From Pachypanchax playfairii (taxonomy: Eukaryota; Chordata; Actinopteri; Cyprinodontiformes; Aplocheilidae): a stretch of DNA of 64,000 bases. Positions 1-10,296 of this stretch are shown here, one piece after another (position 1 is the first letter of the stretch; every line of letters starts with the position of its first letter). The position numbers and the translations under genes are program-made. The notes under the pieces are model-generated. The model had not been told where the DNA came from, ran no database searches, and was given only the letters and a program-made list of their open reading frames with translations. The stretch covers positions 2,407,683 through 2,471,682 of the forward strand of contig SSNP01000082.1 in assembly GCA_006937955.1 (NCBI GenBank). Reading direction: 5' to 3'.

Positions 1-1
1 C

Positions 2-1026
2 ACACGTCTGAGGCCGGACCCTCTGCAGAACTCTAAGAGGAAAACAAATGTGGTCCGCAACAATGATAACCCCACCTTCAACGAGCTGGTAAATTTCATT
101 CTTTGTGTCCTTCATGCATGGTTTAATGCAGTTACAGCATGATTTGGTTTTTATTTGTATTTTCTTATGTTTTCTTTGCTATAATAAATAATGTCACAGG
201 TCTGTAAAATTACAAAGATAAATATAGAACAGGACACTCACGAGATTAGATAAAAAAATCCCAATTTTGAATGCATAAGCATGAGAAAACCACAACAGAA
301 ACAAGAACCAGAAAAAAAACCTGCTGACACAAATTAAGAAAAATACTTAACAAAATAAAAGAGGAAGTGAGGTAGCTCGTTGTATATATCAGCTTTTTTA
401 AAACTGCTTCTGGCCACTTTACATTCCACCTTCACCCAGACCTTCTATTTATACAGATTCTGATTCAAAATCACGTTTGTTACTTAAACTGGGCCGTTTT
501 TCCTCTTTGACAGACCCATGTGACACCAAATATCCTGTAAACGTTACACTGATTGCACTAATTACCTTTATTGTTACTAAAGTTATTTTATTTGTAAAGA
601 TAGAAAACACACTGCACTTTTTTGTTCTAATGTAAGTATAACGTTGAGTAACTATAAGAAAACTATTCAATTTTAATATTATTGTTAATATTATTATTAT
701 TTAATTTTGTATGTGAAACCCTGAAAAACTAAAATGAATTTAAATTCCCCCTGTGACGGTTCAGACAAACCCCCCCAAAAATTAAAATGCATTTACTGAA
801 ACTGCTGTTTTTTTCTAAATTAGACAGAAATTCTGAGCAATCCTCCTCATTTGTTTTCCAGCTGGCGTACAATAACATCCAGCTGCTGCACGGAGTGACG
901 CTTGAGGTGACGGTGAAGAGCAAGAAATCTAAGAAGACGTTCGTGGCCATGACTCACATTAAACTGGAGGACGAACTGCTGAACAAGGAGAGTTGGTTTA
1001 ATTTAGGAAACCACACAATGATGTGA
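2..1026 (+). CDS. pik3c2g: PIK3C2G-like: last two exons (C-terminal C2 domain)
   Basis: Partial gene entering from the left edge. Exon 2-88 reads SKRKTNVVRNNDNPTFNE and ends before a GT donor (GTAAAT at 89). The next exon starts after the CAG ending at 861 and runs 862-1026 to a TGA. The joined frame gives NPTFNELLAYNN, then a C2 core, and ends in ESWFNLGNHTMM. The pattern KRKT..NPTFNE.L.Y and a W-x-x-LGN tail fit the C-terminal C2 domain of class II PI3-kinases, and the LGN-type end fits the gamma isoform best. Class II PI3-kinases phosphorylate phosphoinositides on endosomal and plasma membranes, where the C2 domain helps membrane binding. A convergent PLC-like gene lies directly downstream. 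Another C2 protein is possible, but the tail and the neighbour both support PIK3C2G. Confidence 0.72.
89..861 (+). other. Last intron of the pik3c2g-like gene
   Basis: AT-rich sequence between donor GTAAAT (89) and acceptor TTTTCCAG (ending 861). No coding or recognised repeat signal was seen inside. Confidence 0.6.
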
Positions 1027-2225
1027 ACCTGACAGAGCTGCACTGAATACTTGTAATCAACAGGGGGCGCCAACACATTGAGAGAACGACTCATCCCTGA
1101 CACTGAGCCTGGTTCAGGTTTTTGGATCAAGTTACAAAGACTCACAAAAAACTCACATCAATGTCTGAGTCATCATGTAGCTTTTTACTATTATTGTTCT
1201 ATTTATATGTTCATGAAATGAATGTTTCCAGGGTGAATGATGAAGGAACGAGCGTGCTGCTCGACAAACTTGCACTTTTATTTGTAATCAGTCTGAACAG
1301 AGTATTTAATCTTCTATGTGGTGGAGACCATTAGTGAGGCAGTGGAGGGGGGAGGTCTTTTGCAACTCGTTACCTGCTCGGACATGTTCGTCCCTTCGGG
1401 CCGCGTCCACTGGATGTCCTTCACCAGTAGGAATTGAAGGAGGGAGTCAGAAGTGGGTGAGGAGTTTGTGTGAGCAGGATGACAAGTCAGCATCTCAGGC
1501 CTGAGGGGGTGAGTTAACACCCCCTCCTCCCTGCCTTCACTTCGTCCTCTGTCTTATCCATCAGTGGCATTCAAACACACAAAGTCAGACAGTCGTATGG
1601 AAACACAAACACACTTCCACACATATCCAAGCAGAGTCTTTCTGGGTCGAGGCAGGTCTTCATGTTATCTTATTACCATCTCATCCTGACAGGCCTGCTG
1701 ACCCGTACTTTACTTTTCCTCATTTAAAGGATTTAGTGATGAACCAAGACAGAAATAGAAGTCTCTGCACAGGATTCACTTCAATAATGTATACCTCTTT
1801 GGAGGCTATTTATATTTTTCCCTGATGGGTTTTGTTTTTAAGGGAAATGGAACAGGAAGCAAATGCTGCTTTTTGATAATTGTATTCATAGATTCTAATT
1901 TAAACTCAAACCACTCATCAGTTTCAGTTCTAATACATGAGCTCCCTCAGTTATAATTAATACAATAATTACATTGAAGTAATTGTTTAAGATCTTGTGA
2001 ATTACCTCCATTTTATGTATAACTGCTTCAGAAATGGCATAAATATGTTCTCCTGTAATTTAAGAAATGTATCTAGGGATTCCTCCACTCACTGATGAAA
2101 AAAATGAATTTTTTTCAGTCTTTTAAGTTTTACTGCTCTTTTCTTCTAGAACTCCCAGTGCAGGCAGAAGAGAAAAAAAGCAAGAATTCTATTTTTTTGA
2201 CAATAAAATGTATATTTATATCTGT
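1027..2225 (+). other. Probable 3'UTR of the pik3c2g-like gene
   Basis: Non-coding sequence between the TGA and a canonical AATAAA at 2202-2207. No other gene signal was seen. The 3'UTR end is inferred from the poly(A) signal only. Confidence 0.5.
2202..2207 (+). promoter_or_regulatory. Poly(A) signal AATAAA, pik3c2g side
   Basis: Canonical AATAAA about 1.2 kb after the stop codon. It lies only about 35 bp from the opposing minus-strand signal. Confidence 0.55.
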
Positions 2226-2242
2226 GGAATGCTGATTTGCCT

Positions 2243-2248
2243 TTTATT
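2243..2248 (-). promoter_or_regulatory. Poly(A) signal AATAAA, PLC side (minus strand)
   Basis: Reads AATAAA on the minus strand, about 60 bp after the stop codon of the PLC-like last exon. The two host transcripts would end almost on top of each other. Confidence 0.55.
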
Positions 2249-2309
2249 TATCCATATTTTTAGTGGATCAGACATGCTGCTCTATGTTTTGGTGATGTGT
2301 TTGTGAGAG

Positions 2310-2774
2310 TCATAGAGGAAAACTAACAAAGACAAACAAGGAAGCCGGATTCAGACTGCCTCCATCTTCGGACCGGCGAGACACCCACCCATAACCTGGG
2401 GGTGGAAGAGGAAGAGATTTGTGAAAAAACATTTCTTTTGTATAGCTGCTAAATATATGAGCATCTCATATACAGACAGGATCATTTCCATAAAAAGACA
2501 TTCTCAGAACACAGAGAAACCTTCAGTAATGCTGACACAGTGAATGCTGAGAGAACACTCTGAGTTGAGTGTTATCTGATATAATCTGTCCACCACCCAT
2601 AACCTAATGTGGCCCTTTCTGCCTCGTGGCTCACCTTTCTGTAAGCTGGTGAAGGGCAGTGTGTACTGGCCCATAACCTCACTAGTGAAAAGGCTGGTTT
2701 GATTTTTCAAACAGAAACGGAGGCAGAGCTCAGGGATGCGGATGCTGAAGTCCATGTCAGCATCCCAGTGAGGA
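2310..2774 (-). CDS. plcz1: Phospholipase C (zeta/delta-like): last two exons, C2 domain
   Basis: Two minus-strand exons. The first, 2774-2635, follows an AG acceptor and ends at donor GTGAGC; it reads SPHWDADMDFSIRIPELC, then EVMGQYTLPFTSLQK. The last, 2395-2310, follows CCCCCAG; it reads GYGWVSRRSEDGGSLNP, then ASLFVFVSFPL and stop. Joined in phase, this is the PLC C2 signature (NPxW, PELxxxRF, GQYTLPFxSLxxGY, G.SL.PASLFV). Ending directly after C2 is typical of delta and zeta PLCs, which cleave PIP2. The zeta assignment rests mainly on position, since PIK3C2G and PLCZ1 are convergent neighbours in human; delta is the alternative. The frame is open here, but other exons of the locus are damaged or on the wrong strand. 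Confidence 0.68.
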
Positions 2775-3097
2775 CTCAGAGTTATCCATGTTATTATTTA
2801 AGCAGGGAAGTCTCACACATTAACTTCCCATTTGGACATGTGACAATCCTACAAGGTTTAAACTGAAGTTACATTAAGGCAGAGAGAAGAAAAATCATAT
2901 AAATGAAATAAAACTATGGATACATTTACAAAGCAGATTTTTTTTTATGTGGTATTCAGTTGTGTTGTTATCATCAATTTCTCACCTGCCCTGACTTATC
3001 AAAAATTGAACCAGGTGTCTCTGCCTTTTACCATTGCTGAAACATGAGACCAAAATAAGAGGTTTGCAGGTGCCGCCATCTTGTATTCTTACTACTA
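2775..3097. other. Presumed PLC intron, no recognised feature
   Basis: AT-rich sequence upstream, on the minus strand, of the C2 exon. It ends at a (CTA)n run that marks the tail of the L2-like LINE. I found no further PLC exon in it. Confidence 0.4.
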
Positions 3098-3249
3098 CTA
3101 CTACTACTACTGTCATTTAGCAGACGCTTTTATCCAAAGCGACTTACATTGAGAGAACATACAAGCAAGAAATCAAAGAGAAGGAAACAATACAAGGAGG
3201 TGGACTGTTTGGAGTCCAGTTTAATTCTGACGCTGATACATTAAGTGCG

Positions 3250-3835
3250 TTTTTTTTTTTTTTTTTCTCTCCTTGTAGAGATAAACGCCCAAATCCAACA
3301 AGTCCTCCAACTCATACGCCCATAGTTGACGTTTGTCCATGCACTCGAATACGACCCCATGGAGCGTTTTCTGGAGCGTTTTCTATGGTTTTACCACCTT
3401 CAGCGCCCCCTTTCGGTAAAATGGGAACAGATACTTTTACAGAACAACAGAAAACTTGCTTTCCGCCCTTAATGAGCTAACAAAGGGTTAGGGTTAGGTC
3501 GAGCTGGGTTGCGGCTTGATTCTTTTCTTCCGGCCCGTTGTACCACCGACATCCCTAGCAACAACCTAGTAACCACTCAAACCTGAGAAAATGTACGTTG
3601 AAACGAAAAAAATATGTACCGTTTCCATAAACCAAACAAATATTATGAAAATAAAGTTTATATTTCTCGCTAGAAATGTTATCAAAACAAGTCTAAAGCC
3701 ACTGTCTATTTTGAAATAGAACAATTTCTGCCAAAAATTGAGGGGAAGGCCGCCATGTTTATCTCATTTTGCCAGCGAGAAACTGCAGTCAGCATAACCA
3801 CCGCCAGAGGTTGCTTTAAATACGTCACCCTTGGT
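3250..3835 (-). repeat. Unclassified insert in the LINE 3'UTR with a poly(A)-like end
   Basis: Sequence between the RT stop and the L2 tail does not look like L2 3'UTR. Read on the minus strand it starts near GGTCGTATGTCCAGTC and ends in about 18 A (T run at 3250-3267), as a retrotransposed unit would. No ORF was recognised and no clear target duplication found. Confidence 0.35.
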
Positions 3836-3915
3836 CGTAATTTGATGACTGGACATACGACCGTTTTGCTTTGGAGGACAGTCTGCCCAAATCGCTATCA
3901 TAAATCAATTCCTCA

Positions 3916-5010
3916 TTAAGACTGAAAGTGTTCTTTAAAGAGGTGAGTCTTAAGTCTGCTTTTAAAAGTAGGTGCCGACTCTGAGGATCGGACCAAGTTT
4001 GGTAGGTCATTCCACCATTGGGGGACAACAGAGGAAAAGAGTTTGGATAATGATCTCATGCCACGTTGTGGTGGAAGCTCTAGGCGTCTTTCAGCGGCTG
4101 AGCGTAGCTGACGAGTGGGAATGTAGCTCCGGATGAAGGAGTGAAGGTAAGTAGGAGCTGTGTGTGTTAGAGTCTGGTAAGCCAGATGCAGAGCTTTGAA
4201 TTTGATGCATGCTGCAACTGGAAGCCAGTGCAGAGAAATAAGCAGCGGAGTGACATGAGCCCTCTTGAGCTGGCTGAAGACCAGACGTGCTGCTGCGTTC
4301 TGAATCATCTGCAGAGGTTTAACCGAGGACGCTGGAAGACCGACCAACAAAGTGTTGCAGTAGTCGATGCGGGACAAGACCAGGGCCTGGACCAGAAGCT
4401 GTGTGGTATTGTCTGTCAGGAAGGCTGGGATTTTCCTGATGTTGTAAAGAGCGAATCGACATGAGCGAGCTACGGCGTTAACCTGCTCCTTGAAGGACAG
4501 CTGGTTGTCCAGTATGACACCAAGGTTTCTGGCGGAGGTTGTGGGGACCAGCGTGATGGAGTCAAGCTGCACACTCATCTGCGGAGGTAAAGAGTTACTG
4601 GCAGGACAGACAATGAGGTCAGTTTTGGACAGATTAAGCTGAAGGTGGCGATCCCTCATCCATGCCGAGATATCTGAGAGGCAGGCAGATATCCACATTG
4701 AGACGGTGGTATCGTCTGGAGGGAAGGAGAGGAGGAGCTGAGTGTCGTCAGCGTAGCAGTGGTAGGAGAAGCGTTGAGAGCGAATGATCTCGCCTAATGA
4801 GGTGGTGTATAAAGAGAAGAGGAGAGGACCAAGGACCGAGCCCTGTGGAACACCCATTGCCAGCTCATGCAGACTGGACATCTGTCCTTGCCACAAGACT
4901 CTGAAAGATCTTTCCACGAGGTACGAGGTGAACCATGAGAGGACCGGCCCCGAGATGTCAAGCTTAGATAGTGTGGAGAGGAGGATGAGGTGGTTGACGG
5001 TGTCGAGTCC
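3916..5010 (-). pseudogene. L2-like LINE reverse transcriptase, C-terminal half
   Basis: Minus-strand frame with GVPQGSVLGPLLFSLYT (motif B), HCYADDTQLLLSF (catalytic FADD-type box), LNLSKTDLIVCP, NLGVILDN and the C-terminal LKTHLFKEHF. It begins at DTVNHLILLSTL, where the endonuclease linker is joined directly at about 5010, so the finger motifs and most of motif A are missing. Loss of the first catalytic aspartate block makes it inactive. Confidence 0.85.
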
Positions 5011-6334
5011 ACTATGAGTTTGGAGACTTCGTCCTCATTCAGTAAGCGGAAGGAGCAGAGTGATGGACCGGAGGCAGGATGGACCAGACTGGGATTGTCA
5101 GGCTCAGAAAACTGATTTTTAATGAAGGCGATTTTGTTGGTGAAGTAGGTGGCGAACATGTCTGCAGTCAGCTCGGTCGGTGGCTGATCAGGTGGAGGAC
5201 GGAGAAGAGAATCTATCTTGGCAGCCTTTAAGCAGGATGTGAAGCTAGAGAGCTTTTGCTGGTATTCGGACAAGTCAGAGCGATTTTTGGATTTGCGCCA
5301 TTTCCTTTCAGCTGCTCTCAGACCAGCTCTGTGATCCCTTAGAGACTCTGTGAGCCACGGACTAGGACGCTGCCGGGCGGCCAGCTTTGACACACGAGGG
5401 CAGACTTCGTCCAGAGAGGAAGCTAGTGAGGAGCAGAGCGTCTCTGTTGCCTCATTTACAGGCAGAGTTGAGAGCACCAAGTGGGAAGGGAGGGAGGAGC
5501 AGACATGCTCCGATAGCTGCAAGGGACTGAGAGATTGAAGGTTTCTGCGGTAGGAAACAGTCTTTGCTTTTGTGTTAGGTACGTTAGGGACGGGGATGCT
5601 GAATTTAATCAGGAAGTGGTCTGAGAGGTGCAGCGGTGTGACTTGCACGTTACCTGCAGTACAGTTTCTGGTCAGTACCAGGTCCAGTGCGTTGCCAGCT
5701 CTGTGTGTTGGGGGAGTCTGGACCAGATTGAGATTGAAGGAGTGGACCAGGGCCAGAAAGTTATGAGCTTGTGTTTTGTCGATATGAATGTTCATGTTGC
5801 CCATAACAATTAAAGGACTGTTATCATCCGGAATGTCGGAGAGGATTGTGTCCAGTTCATCCATAAATTCCTCCATGTTGCCTCCCGGAGGGCGGTAAAT
5901 AACCAAAACATAGGCAGCGATGGGTTTAGAGATACGTACTGCATGAAATTCGAATGAGGAGCAGGTAGCAGTGAGTCGCAAGAAGAAAATTTCCACATTT
6001 TGGAAATCAGGATGCCTGTACCTCCTCCTCGCCCAGCAGGACGAGGAGTGTGTGTGAATTCTGCATTTGAAGAGAGGGCAGCCGGTGTTGCTGTGTTGTC
6101 AGGACGGATCCAGGTCTCGGTCAGGGCTAGGACCTGGAAATCGGAGAGGTGCAGCAGAGAACTGATTAACTCTGCTTTGTTAACTGCGGACTGACAGTTC
6201 CAGAGGCCGAGGGTAACGGAGGATGTGGCAGCCCAGCACGCCATGGGCTGGATGAGGCTGTGCAGATTACGTTGTCTATAGAGAGTGCGGCGAGGTCTGT
6301 GTCCAATTATGACTGGGATGTGTGTTTTGCACAA
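5010..6334 (-). pseudogene. L2-like LINE endonuclease region, frameshifted
   Basis: Minus-strand translation gives LWNCQSAVNKAELISSLL, LTETWIRPD and PRPAGRGGGTGILIS, then after a frameshift near 5990 VIYRPPGGN, MGNMNIHID and HLSDHFLIKF. These are the motifs of the apurinic endonuclease of L2/CR1-type LINEs, which nicks target DNA for retrotransposition. The frame ends in the endonuclease-RT linker (NEDEVSKLIVDS) and then jumps into RT sequence in another frame. It cannot make a working protein as it stands. Confidence 0.8.
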
Positions 6335-6769
6335 TCATTCACCAAGGGCAGTGGGAAAGGAACGCGTTGCCAACTTGACAAGTGGCATGCGCAGCTGAGG
6401 CGATCCCCAACACACATCTGGAGACAACAGATTATTGAGATGGATGGTCGTGAGGGAGCTGGAGCTGCTGGTTGTCACAGAACCATCACAGCACAAAAAA
6501 AACAAACATTCAATCAGACTTCTGCTCACTCATTGCATAAATTTAGACTCAATCAGCCTGATATTGTGCTTATTATTGTGTTGTTTGGACGGTGGGACGA
6601 AACAAACATGGAGGAGCAGAATCGGAAATGAGATAACATCCGCAAATGTAGACATCTCAAAATGTTTTTATTAATACCAAATAAAATATCTAGCACAATT
6701 TATACATGGTATAGATTAATTAATAATTTATCATTTCTATTTTAGTTTTATTTTTAGTTTGCGGGACTG

Positions 6770-6911
6770 CAGCTTATCACCGCTCCGCCCGCTCCCGCAT
6801 TGTGCACTCCCGCGCCCGCCCCGCGCCCGCAATGAGCTTTCTCTATTTGTCCCGCGCCGCATTGCTTTGCGTTGGGTCCCGCGGGACTCCCGCGGGAGTG
6901 CAGGGCTCTAC
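6770..6911. repeat. GC-rich hAT-like transposon end
   Basis: A stretch rich in CCCGC and GCGGGA, with the self-complementary CCCGCGGGACTCCCGCGGG, ends in GTGCAGGGCTCTA. This matches the ends of fish hAT elements as I remember them. No partner end or 8-bp duplication was found, so it is at most a fragment. Confidence 0.35.
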
Positions 6912-7038
6912 TGTCCATCACTCAGCTTGTCTTCTCTGGCACCTGTCCATCACTCAGCTTGTCTTCTCTGGCACCTGTCCATCACTCAGCTTGTCTTCTC
7001 TGGCACTTGTCCATCACTCAGCTTGTCTTCTCAGGCAC
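6911..7038. repeat. 32-bp tandem repeat, 4 copies
   Basis: Four head-to-tail copies of a 32-bp unit starting CTGTCCATCACTCAGC and ending TTCTCTGGCAC, with one substitution each in copies 3 and 4. It begins immediately after the hAT-like end. Confidence 0.9.
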
Positions 7039-7044
7039 CTGTCC

Positions 7045-7830
7045 ACGCCCCTTTATAAAGGGGGTGTCTGCTTTTGTCTAGTTGCCAGAAACTTTGATAT
7101 GCCTTTGTTGTCCCATGGGGGCGAATTACATGGAGATACAGAAAACAGCTTGACCTTCACTCTCCAAGGCAGCCAGGGGCACGTGTGCCCGGCGCCACGC
7201 TCCACTCTCCACGCTCCAGCATTTTCACCTGTTTCAGTCTGCTTGCCATCCCTGTGTGGTTTTTGACCTAGACTGTACCCAGCCTTGCCTTTTGCCTGAT
7301 TCCTTGGAGCCTGTTTGGGATCGGATCTCTCTGACATTGAACCCGCTCAAATTTGAAAGACACCTTTTGCCTCAGCCCTGCTGTCTGTCAGCCTCCAACA
7401 CTCTGTAAGTTATCTATCTGATTTTCTGTCTTCTGAATTTGCCACTGGATTGTGTCTTGGATTTGTTTGCTTGGATCTGGCTATTGAACTTGGACTGTCT
7501 GACCATTTGCTCTGCTTCAGTGTTTTTTACTGTTAGCATCAACCGCTACATCTCCTGTCCCATCTGTCCAATTAACCATCTCCCTCTCCAGCTCCTCTGC
7601 ATTAAGAATCACATGACCCCCTAAAAACATCTCACCTGAAGATCCTTACCTCATCAGACCTCCATGCAGCTTGCTGCCATCTTCATACTTCCACCCTTCC
7701 ATAATATCTTTACTCCTACAAATACTTACCTTCTAACTGACTAATCCTGCTGTCGCGCCGGGGTTCAGTTCCTGGACGTCTTCCTGCTCAAGCACAGTTC
7801 AAAGGGACATAAGGCAAGATTTGTGAAAAA
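7045..7830. other. No recognised gene; possible LTR-like sequence
   Basis: Pyrimidine-rich sequence with a TATA-like CTTTATAAAG at about 7049. The composition recalls fish LTRs, but I could not define TG/CA ends. Confidence 0.3.
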
Positions 7831-8047
7831 CTACACATGCATTTCCAGTTTATTCAATGCTAATGGGTCATGAAGCATTAAAAACCCAAAATAACGAGGC
7901 CATCCGCATATATGTCTGTTGCCTTGGAAACGCTGTGTGCTACATAATGCGCTGCAGTTCGACGTCCGAATTTCCCACGCAGTTGTAGGGATGTGACGTA
8001 AATTGATGCTGCATGCGCGTTGCCGACAGCTCTTGAACAGGAAGTAC

Positions 8048-8325
8048 ATGGCCGCCGTGGACTTGGATTCAAACACTGAAGGTATACTTATGGATGTTTC
8101 TGCAGCCAGCAAACGACCTGCATCCACTCTCACCCCCCAAAAAAGTGGCACCACGAAGAAAAAAAAGACTTTATCAGCGGCATCTCGTGAGTCAAAAAAA
8201 AAATATGACCGAAGCCGGGCAGGCACCCGCATAAATATTGGATATGCGTTCGGTTCATGGAGGGAACTTCAGCTGCATTTGGGAGTGAAAACGGATGCTG
8301 ACATGGCTCATTTCCTTGTGACCAG
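8048..8325 (+). CDS. First exon of an unrecognised, probably transposon-derived gene
   Basis: The frame from ATG 8048 (MAAVDLDSNTEG) runs to a strong donor, CAG|GTGAGA, at 8325/8326. It has a basic middle (TTKKKKTLSAASRESKKKYD) and ends in RTRINIGYAFGSWREL-type sequence and a DADMAHFLVTR end. Similar (K/R)xxxNIGxAFxxWRxL segments occur in repeated fish genes that I believe are transposon derived, but I cannot name the family. The sequence before it is CpG-richer, like a promoter. No second exon was recognised; an AATAAA lies at about 8577. Function unknown. Confidence 0.35.
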
Positions 8326-8329
8326 GTGA

Positions 8330-8860
8330 GAAAACATTATAGGTCGTGTTTAGAGCCTGATACAGTATGAAAATGATGAGATCAAATCAAATAACAGAGT
8401 GGAGAGACCTGACGTGAAGTATGTTAGCCTCCCCGGTGCAGTGCTGTGAAGACGAACAGTCTGTAAAGTGTCTGTGCGCACTCCCGTGCCGGCTTGGCTG
8501 GTGGCTGCAGTTAGCCACAGCGCCTGTCACGGCAGCACTGAGTCAGATTTTGTAAAGCTGCCTTAAGTTCCTTTCAAATAAAAGTTGTTATTCCTTGTCA
8601 AAACTGAGTTGTGGTTTATTTTGGGTTCAGCCAAATGAGTCTGACATTTCATTTCTACCTGCTTTGTATGTTTGTGTTTTTATTCTCTTATCCTGATGTC
8701 ATCTGCCACTGGTCTCCTCCAAAACATTTTTAGAGTCAATGATCAGAAATTCACTATAATGAACTTTTTATGCTGTTAAAAATGTTTACTAGTTAACTTA
8801 ATCACTATAACTGACCTTTTCTTTCTTTGATTCCCAAAATATTATGTAAAGCAACTGAGA
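8330..8860. other. No recognised feature
   Basis: Follows the exon above. It contains AATAAA at about 8577 and then AT-rich sequence up to a T run. Nothing else is supportable. Confidence 0.3.
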
Positions 8861-8949
8861 ATTGCTGTTTTTTTTTTTTTTTTGTTTTGTTTTTTAAATA
8901 CAGCTTCAATAAATGGTTTTCTAATAATTCTGCTAATCCTGTGGATGAG

Positions 8950-9515
8950 AGCTACTAATGGAGTTATGCTGATACACAGTTGTACATCTCCTGATGACAC
9001 ACGACCAATGGATGCACTTTTTAATTGTATTTTAGACATCAAGTGTTGGATGGCAGAGAACTTCCTCCAGCTCAACCAGGACAAAACTGAAGTTTTAGTT
9101 ATCGGTCCTGAGGCTCAGAGACAGAAACTTCTATCAAAATTACAATCACTGTCTTTTAATCCATCTTTTCGAGTAAAAAGGGGGGGTTCCTGCCTTCCCC
9201 CCTCTGGATGCCCTGGGTCGGCGCCCTGGCTGCTACTGCTGACCTGCTGCTGCTGGTGCAGATGGCTCCCCTGATGGCGTTTTCCCATGCACCTACCTTA
9301 CCTGGTTTATCTGTACTCGGCATCTGTACCTTTTTTTTTTTTTTTTCCTCCATGGGTGTTTTTAACATATCGGGTTAGATTAGAAGGGGGGGGGTGTATC
9401 GGTGTATGGGGGTGGGGGGTTGAAATTCTGTTTTTCTCCTGTAAAGCACTTTAAATTTGCACTATTGCACGAAAAGCACTTTATAAAGTTTTGATTGATT
9501 TGATTAATGCCATAG
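8950..9515 (+). mobile_element. 5'-truncated LINE fragment (L2/Rex1-like) with 3' tail
   Basis: The plus strand encodes the RT fragment LDIKCWMAENFLQLNQDKTE followed by VLVIGPEAQRQKLL, preceded by SPDDTRPMD, as in fish L2/CR1-type RTs after the catalytic box. The tail reads TGTAAAGCACTTT, then AAGCACTTTATAAA and TTGATTGATT, typical of such LINE ends. Coding is broken before and after, so it is a dead 5'-truncated copy. Confidence 0.75.
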
Positions 9516-10296
9516 TTCTGTGTTTTGACTTTGTAATTTTCGCGGAGCACGTTACCAGGTTTTCTTCTGGTTTTGTTTAATCTAAGTCTTTGTGTGCCGA
9601 TACCTCTAGTGTTTATTTCTGAGCATTATTTTTATTTTTGTTTTATCTGTTTTCTTGGTTTTGATTCAATACCTTTTTGCTTGTTTCTCTGGTCCTTGTG
9701 TAGTTTTCAGTTCTGTGTGATAGTAAGTGATCTCCACCTACTGTAATTTACCACACCTGTTCTCAATACTACTGATTGCTCCTTTGCCTTTTCCTTTTTT
9801 TTTTTTTGTGAGATCATTTTGGTTACAGTCGTTCCATCCTGTGTACTCCTCGTACTTTGTGTGTTTCTGTGTCTTGGTACAAAATCTGGATTTCTTTACG
9901 TTTGTTTTTGCTCTCAAGTCAACTTTTTCTTTTGTTTGCATTAAAATATAATCATCTTTTCCCCAGGTTCTGTCTGCATCTGGGTTTTTTCTCTTTTTAC
10001 TTACCCACGACAGCCAAACATTTTTTTGACACAACCATTGGTTTTGTATGTATGACCCTAAAGAAAACTATCAATCTTCGCATTCACTTAAACATTCTTT
10101 TGTAAAAGTTCAAAAACAAACTTATACAGTCAAAGAAATGAAGATGCTGGTTCAGAAATGCAAAATCCAACGTTCTGTGACCCATTTAAACACTGAATGG
10201 GGTTTGTACCGTGAATTATACCCCAGCTATAAAACTCCAAACACAGCAGAGTTTTCACACTCCTATCCTAGGTGCAATGGGATTTTTCTTTTGTAT
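9516..10296. other. No gene; LTR-like texture
   Basis: T-rich sequence ending near 10010 in TCTGTCTGCATCTGGG and a CACGACAG-like end, which resembles 3' parts of fish LTRs. No paired end was found. Confidence 0.25.

Larger units (their letters stand above)
3098..6340 (-). mobile_element. L2-like (CR1/L2 group) LINE, defective
   Basis: Minus-strand non-LTR retrotransposon. From its 5' end at about 6340 it has an apurinic endonuclease region, an RT region, and a 3' tail at about 3098-3180 that reads GTAAGTCGCTTTGGATAAAA on the minus strand, followed by a (TAG)n run. That tail is shared by many fish L2-type LINEs and their SINEs. No ORF1 is present, so it is 5' truncated. The coding frame is shifted near 5990, and a large part of the RT is deleted at about 5010. 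A foreign segment appears to interrupt the 3'UTR. Confidence 0.85.
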
